A model generated the notes under the pieces. The model saw only the letters and a program-made list of their open reading frames with translations, was not told the origin of the DNA and made no database searches. Made by a program: the position numbers and the translations under genes. From Shinisaurus crocodilurus (Eukaryota > Chordata > Lepidosauria > Squamata > Shinisauridae): DNA of 64,000 bases. Shown here in pieces: positions 22,845-34,619 of this stretch (position 1 is its first letter; every line of letters begins with the position of its first letter). The DNA lies in contig CM037879.1 of assembly GCA_021292165.1 (NCBI GenBank), positions 34,925,619 through 34,989,618 of the forward strand, written 5' to 3'.

Positions 22845-23179
22845 GTATCCTGGAATTCTCCTTTCATACCGAATGGAGAAATACTTAGTTATGAGATCCG
22901 CATGCCTGACCCTCGAGTCATCCTTACCAGCAACTTGTCATCATCAATGAGCCAGATGGTGACCAATCTGATCCCTTTCACAAACTACTCAGTCACCGTA
23001 GTAGTTTGCTCTGGAGGTGGCGGCTACAGTGGAGGATGCACAGAGAGTCTACCTGTGTACATGATTACCCATCCAACACTTCCCCAAAGCATTAGCCCTT
23101 TGTCTGTGATCCCAATTAGTGAGTCATTCATTGCTGTTTCCTGGCAACCACCATCCAGGCCCAATGGACCCCACGTAAG
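22845..23179 (+). CDS. USH2A: USH2A (usherin) exon, FN3 repeats (exon 1 of 7 seen here)
   Basis: This 335-bp exon encodes 111 codons of usherin, the giant basement-membrane and stereocilia/photoreceptor protein built mostly of FN3 repeats. Acceptor: pyrimidine run then CAG at 22842-22844. Donor: GTAATG at 23180. It starts in phase 0 with VSWNSPFIPNG, the B/C-strand signature of an FN3 repeat, and continues through NYSVTVVVCSGGG to a second FN3 start (FIAVSWQPPSRPNGP). The last two bases (AG) complete an Arg codon with the next exon. The WxxPxxPNG spacing is characteristic of usherin, and I recognise the sequence as close to mammalian USH2A (from memory, not searched). The preceding exon is outside the window or was not recognised. 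Confidence 0.93.
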
Positions 23180-23449
23180 GTAATGCACATAGTAATGTAT
23201 GCAACTTTATTGAAATATGATCCTCTATATTTGTCTAGAGAATTTGTTTTTAAGCTCTGGTCCAGGGAACTCTTGGACCACAGCTTAACAGATTTAACAA
23301 GAACTCCTGAAATAAGATGATCGATAATGACAGAGAAGCCTATCTAAAAGATTGCTTGCCCACTACACCAGCAGGGGAATGGTGGGTATTTCTAGGGCAC
23401 ATTTTCAGTTCATGTGAAGCCCAGTAGCCCAAAATGCTTCCCATATAAT

Positions 23450-24133
23450 CTGCAGGATGTTTTATGGCAAACTAATCAGTGGAATGATTCCCAGAAGTGT
23501 CCTGCCTCAACTAAGTTCAGCTCTTTGTTATGCAAACACAAAGCTAATTGCAGTAGAGAAGTCAAAGCAAGTCAGTAGTCAAGCAGTGTTTACCAGGTAA
23601 AACTAAACATGGATTTTCCAGAGAGAAGTCAGAGACATAGCCAAGGTCAAACACACAGGATATCAGTCAAGTATAATCAGTGTTCCAAAGAGCAACATCA
23701 GGCAGAAGCCCAAAGGTCAATAACAGAAGTAAGGGTACAAGATACAGGAGCTGCAGCAACAGCGTTGTTTCCCACAAAGGCTAGACTGAGCATTCAGGCT
23801 TACATTACCAGAGCTTCCTGAGCCTCACCCAAGGCTCAGCTGCAGTACCTTACAAGCCTTGCTTCTGAGGAGTTCCCTCTTCTTGAGGAGTCCTTCTTTG
23901 GAATTGCTTCTTCTTATAGGAGTCTCTTAAGGCAACAACATGCACTGGGACTGGGTAGTTGTTCAGCCTCTGATTCTGAAGCAGAACTCCCCTTCTCCTG
24001 TGGGGACTGACCTGTGGTCATCTCCCCAAGCCCCCCCCCCCAGGTTTTCTGATATGGGTGGTTCCATGGCATCATCCTTCTCTGGAGCTCTAACTCTTCG
24101 GAAGAGAAAGATTCCTCCAGTGGGGGCATGACA
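23450..24133 (-). mobile_element. Possible LTR-like element, uncertain
   Basis: On the minus strand the sequence starts TGTCATGCCCCCACTGGAGG (from 24133). It contains a run of related 'TTGACCTTGG', 'CTGACTTCTC', 'TTTGACTTCTC' pieces typical of some reptilian LTRs. The other boundary is not clear and no coding region or partner LTR is seen. It could equally be a non-autonomous DNA element. Confidence 0.3.
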
Positions 24134-24775
24134 AGAAGTGAAAACAACTAATCTGTAGTTATAGCTCTGTAATAGAAGTGGAACTCCCATGTCTGTGGTG
24201 ATCCACAGTTGAAATTATGCTATGAAATGCATCTTATCTGAGACTATCCCTTCTGTGATGTGTGTCGGGTGGTTATGGTGGGGATAAGGGAATTCCATAT
24301 TTTCTGGAAATCCAGCAACCTTCCACTAGATCCAAAAGTCCTTTGTTTTAATGCTGGCCAATATTACAGTGGAATAAGAAGAGAGCTGATACAAAATTCA
24401 GGTGCGGAGCAATACAGAATTGGGGTATGAAGGGTTTGTTGATCTATAAAGTGCTTGGAGAATCAGTGTATCAATCTCCCTTACCATGGCTGTTCCAGGG
24501 CCTTCTGTGTATCCAACACTGACCAGCCACCAGCAGAATGGAAACCACTGGCAGAGTGGATTCCCTACCTGTGGACTCCCAAATCTGCTCTAGAGGATTG
24601 GGGGACACTCCAGAGCAGATTTGGGGGCACATGGGAGGTTGCAGGGGGGAGCAAGGGGAAGTCCTGTTCTACATGTGGATGTCTGCTCGTGCCATATTGG
24701 ATTTAACCTACAGTCTGCAAAGTCGTTATTCCAGTGTAGCCCTGAAATGGTTCTCCTGACTTTAGACACCACTGC
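24134..24775. other. Intron 1 with degraded repeat pieces
   Basis: No exon is seen. The segment 24500-24710 resembles the 'GTTGGATCCAAC' family (shared 'AGCAGATTTGGG' and 'GGATTTAACC' pieces) and contains a small inverted repeat, CAAATCTGCTCTAGAGG with CCAGAGCAGATTTG. Confidence 0.4.
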
Positions 24776-24926
24776 CTAGGAAAGCATTCCTCATCTGGTG
24801 CCTTCCAGATGTTTCGCAGTACAACTCCAATGAGCCCCAGCCAGGATGGCTAGTGGTCAGGACTGAGATGAGTTGTAGTCCCAAACATTTGGAGGGTGCC
24901 AGATTGGGGAAGCCTGGCCTAGGAAA
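24776..24926. mobile_element. Foldback MITE, 3773 family
   Basis: The terminal arms CCTAGGAAAGCATTCCTCATC and GGGGAAGCCTGGCCTAGG pair, with inner 'TCTGGTGCCTTCCAGATGTTT' and 'AACATTTGGAGGGTGCCAGA'. It is the same family as 3773-3918. Confidence 0.6.
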
Positions 24927-26049
24927 AAGAAAATGAAATGATACATCTGCATATGCTCTGAGATGTTCTTGTTGTTCTTGCTTAATATGTAACTGTGACA
25001 TTCCTACAGACTAATTACTATGCATGTATTGTAGAATAATCAGGCAGTTTTGGGGAATAATAAGGCAGTATTGGAGAAGCAATCTACACTTCTGTACATT
25101 TACACTATGAATCTCTTACCACTGGTGAGAGAAGTAATACAACAAAACCTGCACCTGCAAACTTCATTTTCTTTATGCCATGGTGTACCATGCTGCTTCC
25201 AACCAGAACAACCACTCAAGCAGTTGCTCGGCACAATGTGATGGAGAAAATAGTGGAAAGGGCAGCCACCACCACTGAAGGTGATTTTTACACAGTTACC
25301 TGCCAGTGCTTTAAAAGATTGTGATATTTCTCATGCCTTCTCCATCAAATTACAGTGAGGCCAACCAGAACGAAATAATTCTGGCTTTTTATGGAGGGGT
25401 GGCAGTTCTGTTGATGTTGATAAACTAATAACATTGAAATGGTTCTTATGATGAACCATTGACAGCAGAATATTTTGATGATGTTAACTTTGGAATTCAC
25501 TTTCTCCAGCTTCTTTCTTGGGGACTAGAGATGATGAAAACTGTACGAAGGGGAACAAACTTGCAATCCACAAATGAGATGAAGTCAGAGTACCTGAAGT
25601 TGAATTTCTTTTGTCCTGTTGATTTCTACCCAAACCCTACATCTTAGGCTGAAAATATATCTCATTAAGGCCATAACCCACAACATGTTTATTCCAGTGC
25701 CAATACTAAATAACTTGGTATACATTTGTTTTTTTATTTCCAAATTCTATACAGGGCACTGCATACATACAATTTGCTACAGCTTTCCTTTCCTTCATCT
25801 ACATTGCCAATTTGCACATGTGCATTGATTAAGGCAAAGATGCTTTAAAATAAACGTATGCATAATTAGATCAAAGTTCTTTTGTGTGCGCGCATTGATT
25901 GAATGCAAGACAAACTTGAACTGTATGTATCTATAATACAGTTGCATCAATATTATTTTGTGAGATGGTTTTGCAGTGTACATGTGTGCATCAATAAAAC
26001 ATGGCAGAAGACAAGATCTTTGTGCAATCATCTGTAAATCACATCAACA
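24927..26049. other. Intron 1, no gene seen
   Basis: AT-rich non-coding sequence, with no recognisable element or exon. Confidence 0.45.
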
Positions 26050-26366
26050 TACAGTCATGTGAAAAAGAAAGTACACCCTTCTCGAGTTCCATGGTCCCAC
26101 GTATCAGGACAGAAGAAAAATCATCGGGCCCATAGCAGGTCTCAAAATTAGGTAAAGACAACCTCAGATGAACAACAACATATGACAGAGTACACCGTGG
26201 CATTATTTATTGTACAGAAATACAGCCAAGATGGAGAAGTCATGTGGGAGAAAAACTAAGTACACCTTATGATTCAATAGCTGGTAGGACCACCTTTAGC
26301 AGCAACAACCTGAAGTAATCATTTTCGGTATGATGTGATCAGTCTTTCACATCGTTGTGGAGGAAT
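26050..26366. mobile_element. Tc1/mariner-like fragment
   Basis: After a TA dinucleotide (26050-26051) it begins CAGTCATGTGAAAAAGAAAG, a terminus shared with vertebrate Tc1-like elements as I remember them. It carries 'AAACTAAGTACACCTTATG' inside and ends abruptly at 'GTTGTGGAGGAATTT'. Only one end is present. No transposase is encoded. Confidence 0.6.
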
Positions 26367-26558
26367 TTGCTATTTGTGGCCGTTTTAAGCTGGGTTGCCC
26401 TGGTTTTTACGCTAAAAACGCAGTGCGGGGTCCTGTCATGTCACTTCCTGGCAGCTGGAAGTGACACGACGGGACCCCGCGCTGCCAGCGAGGAGGATCA
26501 AGCAGCGAGGGGGGATTTGTGCCTTGTGGGGGGTGCTCACTGAGGAAAAGGTGAGCAC
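26367..26558. mobile_element. Partial copy of the GC-rich 12128 family
   Basis: Shares 'GGTTGCCCTGGTTTTTACG', a 'TGTCACTTCCTGGCAGCTGG' block, its partial inverted partner 'AGTGACACGACGGGACCCC', and 'AGGATCAAGCAGCGAGGGGG' with 12128-12511. It is truncated at the left against the Tc1-like fragment. Confidence 0.6.
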
Positions 26559-26570
26559 CCCGCTCCAAGT

Positions 26571-29500
26571 AGGTGTTTGGGAGTTCCAAACCATTGTCTG
26601 AGGTAACAGACATGATTTGTCTGAGTGTCAAGTCGTCTAGAGGGGAGAATGGATCTTCACCGAGTCCCCCCATTCCACCTATTTTAGAAGATACAAATGA
26701 GTAATCCCTAGTGGATTCATTTAACAAACTCCTATTGCTTGACAAATTGGTCATAATAGGGAATCTTAATTCTCTTCAGGCCAGATTAGGTAGACTTTGT
26801 GCACTGGAGTATCCAGATGTCAAAAGTTTTGATCCAGTACTTAAAAACCAGGAAGAAATATCCTTTAATCAACCCTTTCAAAAACTTAGTCCCTTGTTAA
26901 TTCATAAATCTCACCCTCCAGTACTTCAAAGTATCGACATGATGCAAACGTTGGTTGCCCCCCCTCACTAAAGTATGTCAAAAAATAGTCTCCCTACCCC
27001 TGCCAAAAAGTAAAAAGAACAATGTATTTTACAAAGTCGAATATGATTTGTCACCTACTCCTTGGGTTGCTCAATCCAAGGATGAATCTTCTCATACCCT
27101 TACTGATTGATATCAGGTTTCCCAGGAATTTCCCCCCCTCCTTTCTTGGAATATCGCAGGATGGAATTCTAAGAAAATTGATGATTCGTTTCTCAATTAT
27201 CTTGCTATATTTGACCTTCTGCTGCTTCAAGAGACTTGGGCCTGTGGCCCAATTGAATTAAACGGCTTTATCCCTTATCAACTCCCCATCTCTCCTCGGG
27301 CAAAGAGGGGCAGACCCAGGGGTGGTCTGGCAATTTCGTTTCAACCAGACTTCGCATGACAACAACGAACCTCCCCCCATTGGGCCACTTAGCAGTTGCA
27401 GTTTTGATAAAGTTTATCCATTCTAGTGTACTTCTAATAAATGTATATCTCCCCCCCTCAACGTTGTCATGCCCAGACTAATTCAATACTGCATGACCTG
27501 GGTAGTTATATTGAAGATGTTATTTCTACTACATTTGCTAACCATATACTGATAGGGGGTGATTTTAATGCAAGATGGTGCCAATGATTCTGTACTATAT
27601 CCGCACCATCACACCTGTCCCCCTGATAGTTCAGATTTTCCTTTCTTATCTATGTGTAATTCTAGGGATAATATCTGTAACTATGCAGGGCTTTGTCTTG
27701 CCCAAATGGTGTATAGATTAAATATTTGTATTCTCAACGGCAACACAACTGGAAGATATCCCTAGTGAATATACCTTTTGGTCAGGATCAAGGATGAGTG
27801 TCATTGACTATGTGATCTCCTCCTGAAATTTGCTAAATTATGTGGTCCATGTTGAAATAGAAAATCGTCCTGATAGCAACAATCTTCCAGTAGCTTTGAT
27901 TCTGAAACCATTAAATAGTCGTATGCATCTAGTTAACACCTTTCAACCATACCAGGAGTTTGAGGGTAATGTCACCAGGGTTAGATGGTCCAACACAGTA
28001 GATGAATCCTTTACAGCCCTATTAAATGAATTCTGATTTTTTTTCTAGGGCTTCGATCTGCCATACTTAATACAGGTCCAACTCAGAGTATTGTAGATCT
28101 TTACTCTTGCCTGGTTAACAAGCTAAAGATGCCCTTGACAACTAAGGAATCTAAGAATCCGAGGATGAACCAACTAAGATCTAAATATTGGTTTGACCAG
28201 GACTGTGTTGCTGCCAAGTTAGCCCTTGTTGCTAAATTTAAAACTACAAAGAAAATCCTACACCGCTATCTTCCAAAGACCTAATCCTCTACAAGAATCA
28301 GTATAAAAATTTACTTAGTATTAAAAAATGGAAAGCACAAAAAGCAGCCTGGGACCAACTCATCTTGGCTGCTAGGTCTAAGGAGACGACCACCTTTTGA
28401 CGTTTGGTGGCAGTTTCTTCAATCTTGGGCCCTCTTCATTTGGACAATCATATTCCCATGGAGTCTTGGGAATCCCATTTTCGCTTACTTTATGCTGCAG
28501 ATGGTCTGCTTTTATTTTGGCCAGAATCTATTATCGGCTCATTACCATCATGGCCTCCAGTCTCTATAAGTGAGATAATCGACCTGATTAACCAGCTGAA
28601 AGCAGGTAAAGCCCCAGGCTGTGACTTCATCCCTCCAGAATTGATCAAAAGAAACATTGTCTGGTGGGCTCCCATTTTGGTGAATCTTTTTACCTATATC
28701 GACCAAAGCACACTTGTTCCCCGTGACTGGGGTCTGGCTGTCATCTTGCCAATCTTCAAAAAAAGAAGGAAGGACGATCCTGACAACTATCTACCGATTA
28801 GCTGCTTACTGACTACAATCAGTAAGCTTTATGCCAGACATCTCTATAATGGAAACTGCAAGCATGGATAGACCATGAAAATATCTTAGCTGACGAACAG
28901 GTGGGCTTTATTGCCAGGAAGGCCACTATGGATCAGGCAATTATTCTTCAGCATTTGGTGGAGAAATTTCCCAGCAAACCCCAAATGTCACTCTTTGCAG
29001 CCTTTATAGACTTTAAAACTGCATTTGACTCTATCTCCAGAGATAAACTTTGGCTTAAATTAGAGGCCTCCTCAGATTGTCTTTTACTCCTTATGTATAA
29101 TTTACACCAAAACAACAGCTTAAAGGTTAGGTGTAACCCAAAGGGATTTCTCTCTGGTCCTATTCCAACTTTTAAAGGAGTAAAATAGGGCTGTATACTT
29201 GCCCTGCTTTTGTTTTAACTTTTACATTAACCCTTTAGTTGTAGCTTTAAATCAATCAGATTTCCATCCGCCTAAGTTGAGTGACAGGACGCTCTCGAGT
29301 CGACCCTATTATATGCTGATGATGCTGTGATCTTATCACAAGCGCCCATTAGTCTGAAGAGAGCCCTGCATGCTTTGGCACAATACTGTCTTGACGACCA
29401 TCTCCAAATAAATTTCCAGAAAACTAAGATCCTGACCTTTGCCAAAAGACCAAAGATGTACCACTGGTCCTTAGATGGTCATAGGATCGAGTGGGTCAAG

Positions 29501-30553
29501 ACTTTCAAATATCTGGGCATAGTCTTTCAGGCCAATGGTAGACGACAGGCCCATGCAGAAAATGTTACTTAGACAGCACAAAGGAGTGCCTCGGCGATCC
29601 TCAACTTTTTTTACTCTAGAGGTGGCTCTTTTGTTCCTGCAGCAATAAAACTGTTTGAGGCCAAATGTATAACTCAGCTTTTATATGGAGCTCAACTTGG
29701 TCCATACCCTAGATTTGCTCCTCTAGAAGTTGTCCAGTCCAAATTTCTTAGGGCTATTCTTCAAGTACCTCCTTGTGTGTCAAATGCCACTTTATAACTT
29801 GAGACGGGCTTGCAAAAGATCGAAGCTAGGGCCTGGATTTCGATCTTTAACTTCTGGATGAAACTAATCTTCTCTCCGTCTGGTTTAGCCCCGCTCACCC
29901 CCTGGGATGGATTTCAGTCTACCTGGAAGCAGGCAATCTCCCAAAAGATTCAGCAATATGGACTCTCATTGCATCTCCTTATTCCCTTGGGCCTCGAGAA
30001 GGCTAGGGCAATCCTCAAGCAGCCTATCTTGGACATGGAACGACAACTTGAGTTTAGCTTTGCGTCCAATCAAATTTTCATCAATAGAGCACTTCAAACT
30101 TCTATACCAGCTATCTATCTGCACTTGCTATTCCAAAACACCGTAGAGCTTTTACTTTAGCATGGTTTAATACTCTTCCTTCAAGGGTACTGGAGGACAG
30201 ATACCAGAAAACTCCTTATCACAATTGTACATGCCCCTGTGATTCCGGCGAGATAGAATCTGTGACCCATGTCCTCCTCTATTGTACTTTTTACCGAGAT
30301 TTGCGAAGAACATTTATTGAACCACTCCTCTGAAACACTCCTGGTCGTCCGGGCACTTTTTACACTGCTCTACTTCTCTCTGATCAATCTCCCTCTACCA
30401 CCCTTCAAGTAGCCAAATTTTGTGCTGCCACCATCAAAACCCGTCAGCAAGTGATTTCAGTATGCTCTTAACATTGTATGTATGATTTCTTGTATTCTGT
30501 TTTACTTTTTGTAAATTATATTGGTCATCAACCGTAATAAACAGAACTGAACT
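26571..30553 (+). mobile_element. Dead non-LTR retrotransposon (LINE), I/Vingi-like
   Basis: About 4 kb in the same orientation as USH2A. The N-terminal region (26711-26971) reads as a single open piece of unknown role. Around 27140-27260 an AP-endonuclease start is readable (FLSWNIAGWNSKKID, then LLLQETWACGP). RT follows from 28404. The 3' end has an A/T-rich tail (TTGTAAATTATATTGG, then AATAAACAGAACTGAACT). Many stops and frameshifts occur. I place it near the I/Vingi group by the RT and by its lack of CR1 or L2 tails. That assignment is from memory and tentative. Confidence 0.7.
28404..30160 (+). pseudogene. LINE reverse transcriptase remnant
   Basis: 28404-28871 encodes INQLKAGKAPGCDFIPPELI and LPIFKKRRKDDPDNYLPIS (RT fingers). 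A frame change near 28880 leads into ADEQVGFIARKATMDQAIIL, AFIDFKTAFDSISRDKLW (motif A) and, after stops near 29189, catalytic YADD at 29312-29323. A thumb region with HLQINFQKTKILTFAKRPK follows. Further in-frame stops occur at about 29570 and 29796. It would have copied its own RNA at the target site; in this state it cannot. Confidence 0.78.
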
Positions 30554-30934
30554 AGGTAACTGGTTTATATTTGTAGTGTGGATGCTGCTGCTACTATAGA
30601 TACAACTGCAAAGATTCTATTGAGTTTTTCTTCCATGACTTAAGACTTGCAGTACTAAAGGAGTATATCTATTCAAACTTCAGTCAAGTTATTCTAAAAG
30701 GTTATGCAAACGTTTAATGTCATAAGCCATTAAATACTCTCAGATTCTTTCTTCCTAATAAAGGAAGTGTTACGAAACATATCATCATCATCAAGTGTCA
30801 AATCCTGAAACATTACATTTACATTTTACAGCTGTAAAAACAAAATAATGTGTGACTTTTAAAAACAACCTGTTTTTTTTTGGTAATAACATTAGTTGAG
30901 ATAATCCCAGCATTCTGCTTGTCTTTTGTGTTAG

Positions 30935-31057
30935 ATATGAGCTCCTGAGACGTAAAATCCAGCAGCCACTTGCATCAAATCCCCCTGAAGATTTAAATCT
31001 CTGGCACAATATTTACTCAGGAACTCAGTGGTTTTATGAAGATAAGGGTCTTAGCAG
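30935..31057 (+). CDS. USH2A: USH2A exon 2 of 7, FN3 repeat
   Basis: A 123-bp exon with acceptor TTAG at 30931-30934 and donor GTGAG at 31058. It opens in phase 2 (one base completes Arg), reads YELLRRKIQQPLAS then a stretch ending YEDKGLSR, and leaves AG for the next codon. This is the middle of an FN3 repeat whose WQPPSRPNGP start lies in the previous exon, 7.8 kb upstream. That intron holds a dead I/Vingi-like LINE and a Tc1-like fragment. Identity rests on frame continuity and close resemblance to mammalian usherin. Confidence 0.92.
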
Positions 31058-31883
31058 GTGAGATTACAAAAACTATAAAAACAAATGCTAGCATTTTGTA
31101 TAGCCCATGCTTAATAGTTCAAAGTGTTCCTTGTGTCTCCATGTTGTCAGCTTGTTAATTACGTAATGAAATATTTTCTGTCATCTCCTTTAGCATTAGC
31201 CCTTATTAGCACACCTGGATTTTGTTTTGCTTTTTTTGCCGTTTTGTCACTCTTGTGTCCTGCATGCAATTTTCATTCTTTTTATTTATTTATTTTTTTT
31301 AAACATACTCAGGAAAGTGAGAATTGAACTGTTTGGGTATCAAGCAAGCCATTTGCACATATTTAATTTTAAAGAGAAATCATATGATACAAGCACTGGC
31401 TTGCCCCGTTGGCATGGGAGACATCAGCACTGGGGAATCGACACTGTAAATCAGTGATGTGTTTGTCTAGGGAACCTCAGGTTCCTTGGAAGTTTATTAT
31501 TCCTTGATGAAATCATGTGTAGTTTCCCCACACATATCTGACACTTCCTTGTTAGCTAAAGCAGCCACTGAAAATTTCTAATGGGAGACCAACATAGGGC
31601 ATACTTTTTTATTATGCCAGTTTTCCACCTCCAAATAGCCTCCAGTCCCATCTTCTTTTAGTCTTGTGCAGGAAATGATATAGGTATCCATTTATTTTCC
31701 CCCATAGCACCAAAAGCAGCTGAGGGAAGAGCAATTCTGAGGTGGAAAGGCCAGAGGAGAGGAAGGGATTAAGATATCCCTCTTACTAAGAAGCTCAACC
31801 ATGATGGCTTTTACTCATCACCTTGTCTTCGGGTCAAACTATATGTTACATTAATTATATAGCATGCAGATGACTCACTTGTT
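31058..31883. other. Intron 2 start, no gene seen
   Basis: Non-coding DNA after the exon 2 donor, without recognisable elements. Confidence 0.45.
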
Positions 31884-32694
31884 TAGGGATGTGTGAGGAA
31901 TCCGATGGGGGGGCGAAAATCCAATTGATTTTCATTATTCCCCCCCCCCCCAATTCTGGTTCGCCAGCCCTGTGCTAGCGCTGACTTGCTATGATGTGAG
32001 TCAACTCTATCAAAGAAAGTGTGAAAACACCACCGTGATAGAACTTACTTTCATCCATTTTTAAACTTTTTGACAACTGAAAAATGGATGAAAGTAAGTT
32101 CTATCACAGTGGTGTTTTCACACTTTCTTTGATACAGTCATATTTCCGTGATTCTCCTTTGGTATCAGATGATGTGAGTCAAGCCAGCTCGCGGACTTCC
32201 ATCTCTAAGATGGGCCGCAGTTTGTGCATTTAAAAAAAATGCTAAGGAAATTTGCACAAATTGAGCTATTTGCACAATTTGCGTAACTCTATGCAAATTG
32301 CATAAATCATGGGATTTTGCATGTTTTCTGCAAATCAGCACCCAAAAAACATGTGGATATAGCATGATTTGCGCAAATTTTCAAAGTTTACACAAATCAC
32401 GCTAGATCCATGTGTTTTTCAGGTGCTAATTTGTGCAAAACACGCAAAATGCCGTGATTTGTGCAATTTGCATAAACAATTACATAAAGGTATGCAAATT
32501 GCGCAAATAGTGCCATTTGTGCAAATTTCCTTAGCATTTTTTTTAAAAAATGTGCAAATCATGGCCCGTCTTAGAGATGGGAGTCACAGGAAACCACCCC
32601 CCCAACTCGGCCTGCTTCCAATCATCTTATCAGAAGCAGGCAGTAAATCCATTGAACTCAAATGAGACCGACTTCCCAGTGTCAGCACATCCCT
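31884..32694. mobile_element. Large palindromic hAT-like element with a nested insertion
   Basis: The ends TAGGGATGTGTGAGGAATCC and CAGCACATCCCTG are inverted. The centre (about 32205-32590) is an imperfect palindrome rich in 'TTTGCACAAATT' and 'GCAAATTGC' words, with arms of about 180 bp. TGTTTA occurs at both borders and could be a short target duplication. Relatives are at 48283-48908 and 55546-56343. No protein is encoded. A separate foldback insertion lies at 32005-32168. Confidence 0.65.
32005..32168. mobile_element. Nested foldback insertion with 14-bp flanking repeats
   Basis: ATGATGTGAGTCAA occurs at 31991-32004 and again at 32169-32182, flanking 164 bp. Inside, 32008-32062 pairs with 32080-32134: 55-nt arms with one mismatch and a 17-nt loop. 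Related copies of the host element (for example 56215-56245 in reverse) have the flank only once, so this is a clean insertion. The 14-bp duplication is long for a DNA transposon. Confidence 0.7.
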
Positions 32695-34030
32695 GTTTAT
32701 ATTTACTTGAAAGTACGTGTGTTGTTGGCCCCTGATCTGGATTGGGACCACCGTGTGCTCACTTTCAAGTAAACAAAAGCAAGAGGGTCAGCTGCATGCT
32801 ACATAATTAAAATCATGTGCAGTTTCCTCCAATCCTGAAGTGTCCTCCCTTCAAGGTAAATCAGTAGGTTAAAGCACTACCTGTACCTGGGTACCCCTTG
32901 TGGTCTGGGAACCTCTACGTGTTTGCCTCATGGAAGTCTGCTTTTTCTCATGCTTGATCAGCCAGTCCAAATTCAGTCAAGAAGCCAGACACTTCTGGAA
33001 GGCTATTTTTCAGTCCCCAGAGCCAAGTTATTGAATACTTTTTATGCCCAAAGTCACTGCTTTGTGTCTCTTGCTTGAACTCTATGCCATTTTCCAGCTG
33101 AAAATCATCCCTGAAGCTATACGTCGCCTCCAAGGCGCCATTTACTGCGCACAATTCAACCTACATATGGCTCAGGGTGGGGTTTTTTTTTTTTCCCAAA
33201 TGAAAATCATCCCTGAAACTTCTATTTGCTTCCAGTGTGCTATTTGCTGCGTGCAATTTCCCCTAAGTGGGGGAATGGGTTACTTTGGGTAGGGAATGGG
33301 ATTGTGAATCCCTTCTTGACCTCTGAGTCTGAGCATTAAGTTAAGCTGCTGAGCAGGGCCTGTGCATGTACAACTTGTACCTCTTTAAGCTCTGCTCAGA
33401 GGTTCAGCTGAATGTGTGGAGGTCAGGGTGCTGAGAAACCATATACGATACGATCCTCTTCCCCCCCCTCCACATATCCAACGTAAATGGAGCTGTATGA
33501 AAGGGTTTAGAGAGGAAAGGAATGGTTTTCCCTTATTATAACTTTAAAACAACAAATTTAGGTGATGGTTTTCTTTAAAACACACACATATATATTCCTC
33601 CTTCAGCTGTTCTTATAACAGACATTGTACATGCTGCTTGAATTTACACAAACATATTATTTGAGATGTTAGATGGTTATATTTAGCTGTGATCAGCTGA
33701 TGAAGCATAAGGTGAATACTGTTATAATGGGATGTAGAACTTCAGATCAGTGGGGTTCCCAACAGAGGAAAAAAGTACCATTGAATCAACTTTGTAGCCA
33801 AACACTGGCAGCTTGCCATTGTTGTAATTGCATCTTGAATTGAGCTATAATCCCTCGCTACTTTGGGAAACAATAACAATTCTATATCGTGTTTTATTTT
33901 GTTTATTGTTACCATGCTAGTGTTGGTCAGATATTTCAAGCAAACCTATTACTCTTTCTCCCTGGATTCAAAACAATACAAATAAGAACATTTTAAAAAC
34001 CTAACCCCCAATTTTTTATGTTTGGTCAGG
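32695..34030. other. Intron 2, no gene seen
   Basis: Non-coding. A poorly preserved tandem-like similarity exists between 33090-33160 and 33195-33265 ('GAAAATCATCCCTGAA' with following 'GCCATTTACTGCGCACAATT' type words). Confidence 0.4.
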
Positions 34031-34235
34031 GGAAGCTGGTGACTCCCTATGTCAGTGGGGCTCCTTATCCATTACAGCTTTTATTCTGAGCTTTATAGGA
34101 GCTACCCATGATTCTCCATGGTGGTAAACCTATTATGGGGATGGAGTACAGCACCATGGATAGCTCATACAAAGCTCAGAATAAAAGCTGCAATGGATAA
34201 GGAGCCCCCAATGACATAGGAGTCACCAGCCTCCC
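34031..34235. mobile_element. Foldback element, about 80-bp arms
   Basis: 34031-34110 pairs with 34155-34235 at high identity: GAAGCTGGTGACTCC with GGAGTCACCAGCCTCC, and CTTATCCATTACAGCTTTTA with TAAAAGCTGCAATGGATAAG. The loop is about 45 bp. It ends about 95 bp before usherin exon 3. The class is unknown. Confidence 0.7.
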
Positions 34236-34330
34236 TTGTGTTTGGTGCAATAGTAATTCATGTTTATCATAGTAGAGTTCTTCAGAATATATTAGCCCTG
34301 TTTCTTTTAATGATTAATCATATCCTTTAG

Positions 34331-34494
34331 GTACACAACATATGAATATAAACTTATAGTGCACAATGACGTAGGGTATACATCAAGTGAAGAAGTGGTC
34401 ACTACGACATTGGCTGGCTTTCCAAAGAAGGGAAGTACTGTAACCGCACGGCCTCTTAACCATACTGCTGTAGAAGTGGAGTGGACCACCCCAA
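34331..34494 (+). CDS. USH2A: USH2A exon 3 of 7, FN3 repeat
   Basis: A 164-bp exon with acceptor TTTAG at 34326-34330 and donor GTAAGT at 34495. It reads RYTTYEYKLIVHNDVGYTSS, which is the F/G-strand YEYxLxVHNxxG signature ending one FN3 repeat, then a TLAGFPKK linker and the next repeat start (NHTAVEVEWTTP). It ends with a single base of a Thr codon. The frame has no stops and the phase joins both neighbours. In usherin these FN3 repeats form the extended extracellular stalk. Confidence 0.92.
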
Positions 34495-34619
34495 GTAAGT
34501 GCCCTTATTATTTGTATTATTTGTAATATTAACGGGCTGGTTCCCACATACTTGCACAGTATACTTGTAAGTGTAGATTCCTCTACACTTAGGGTGCAAT
34601 CCTATGCAATCTACACTTA

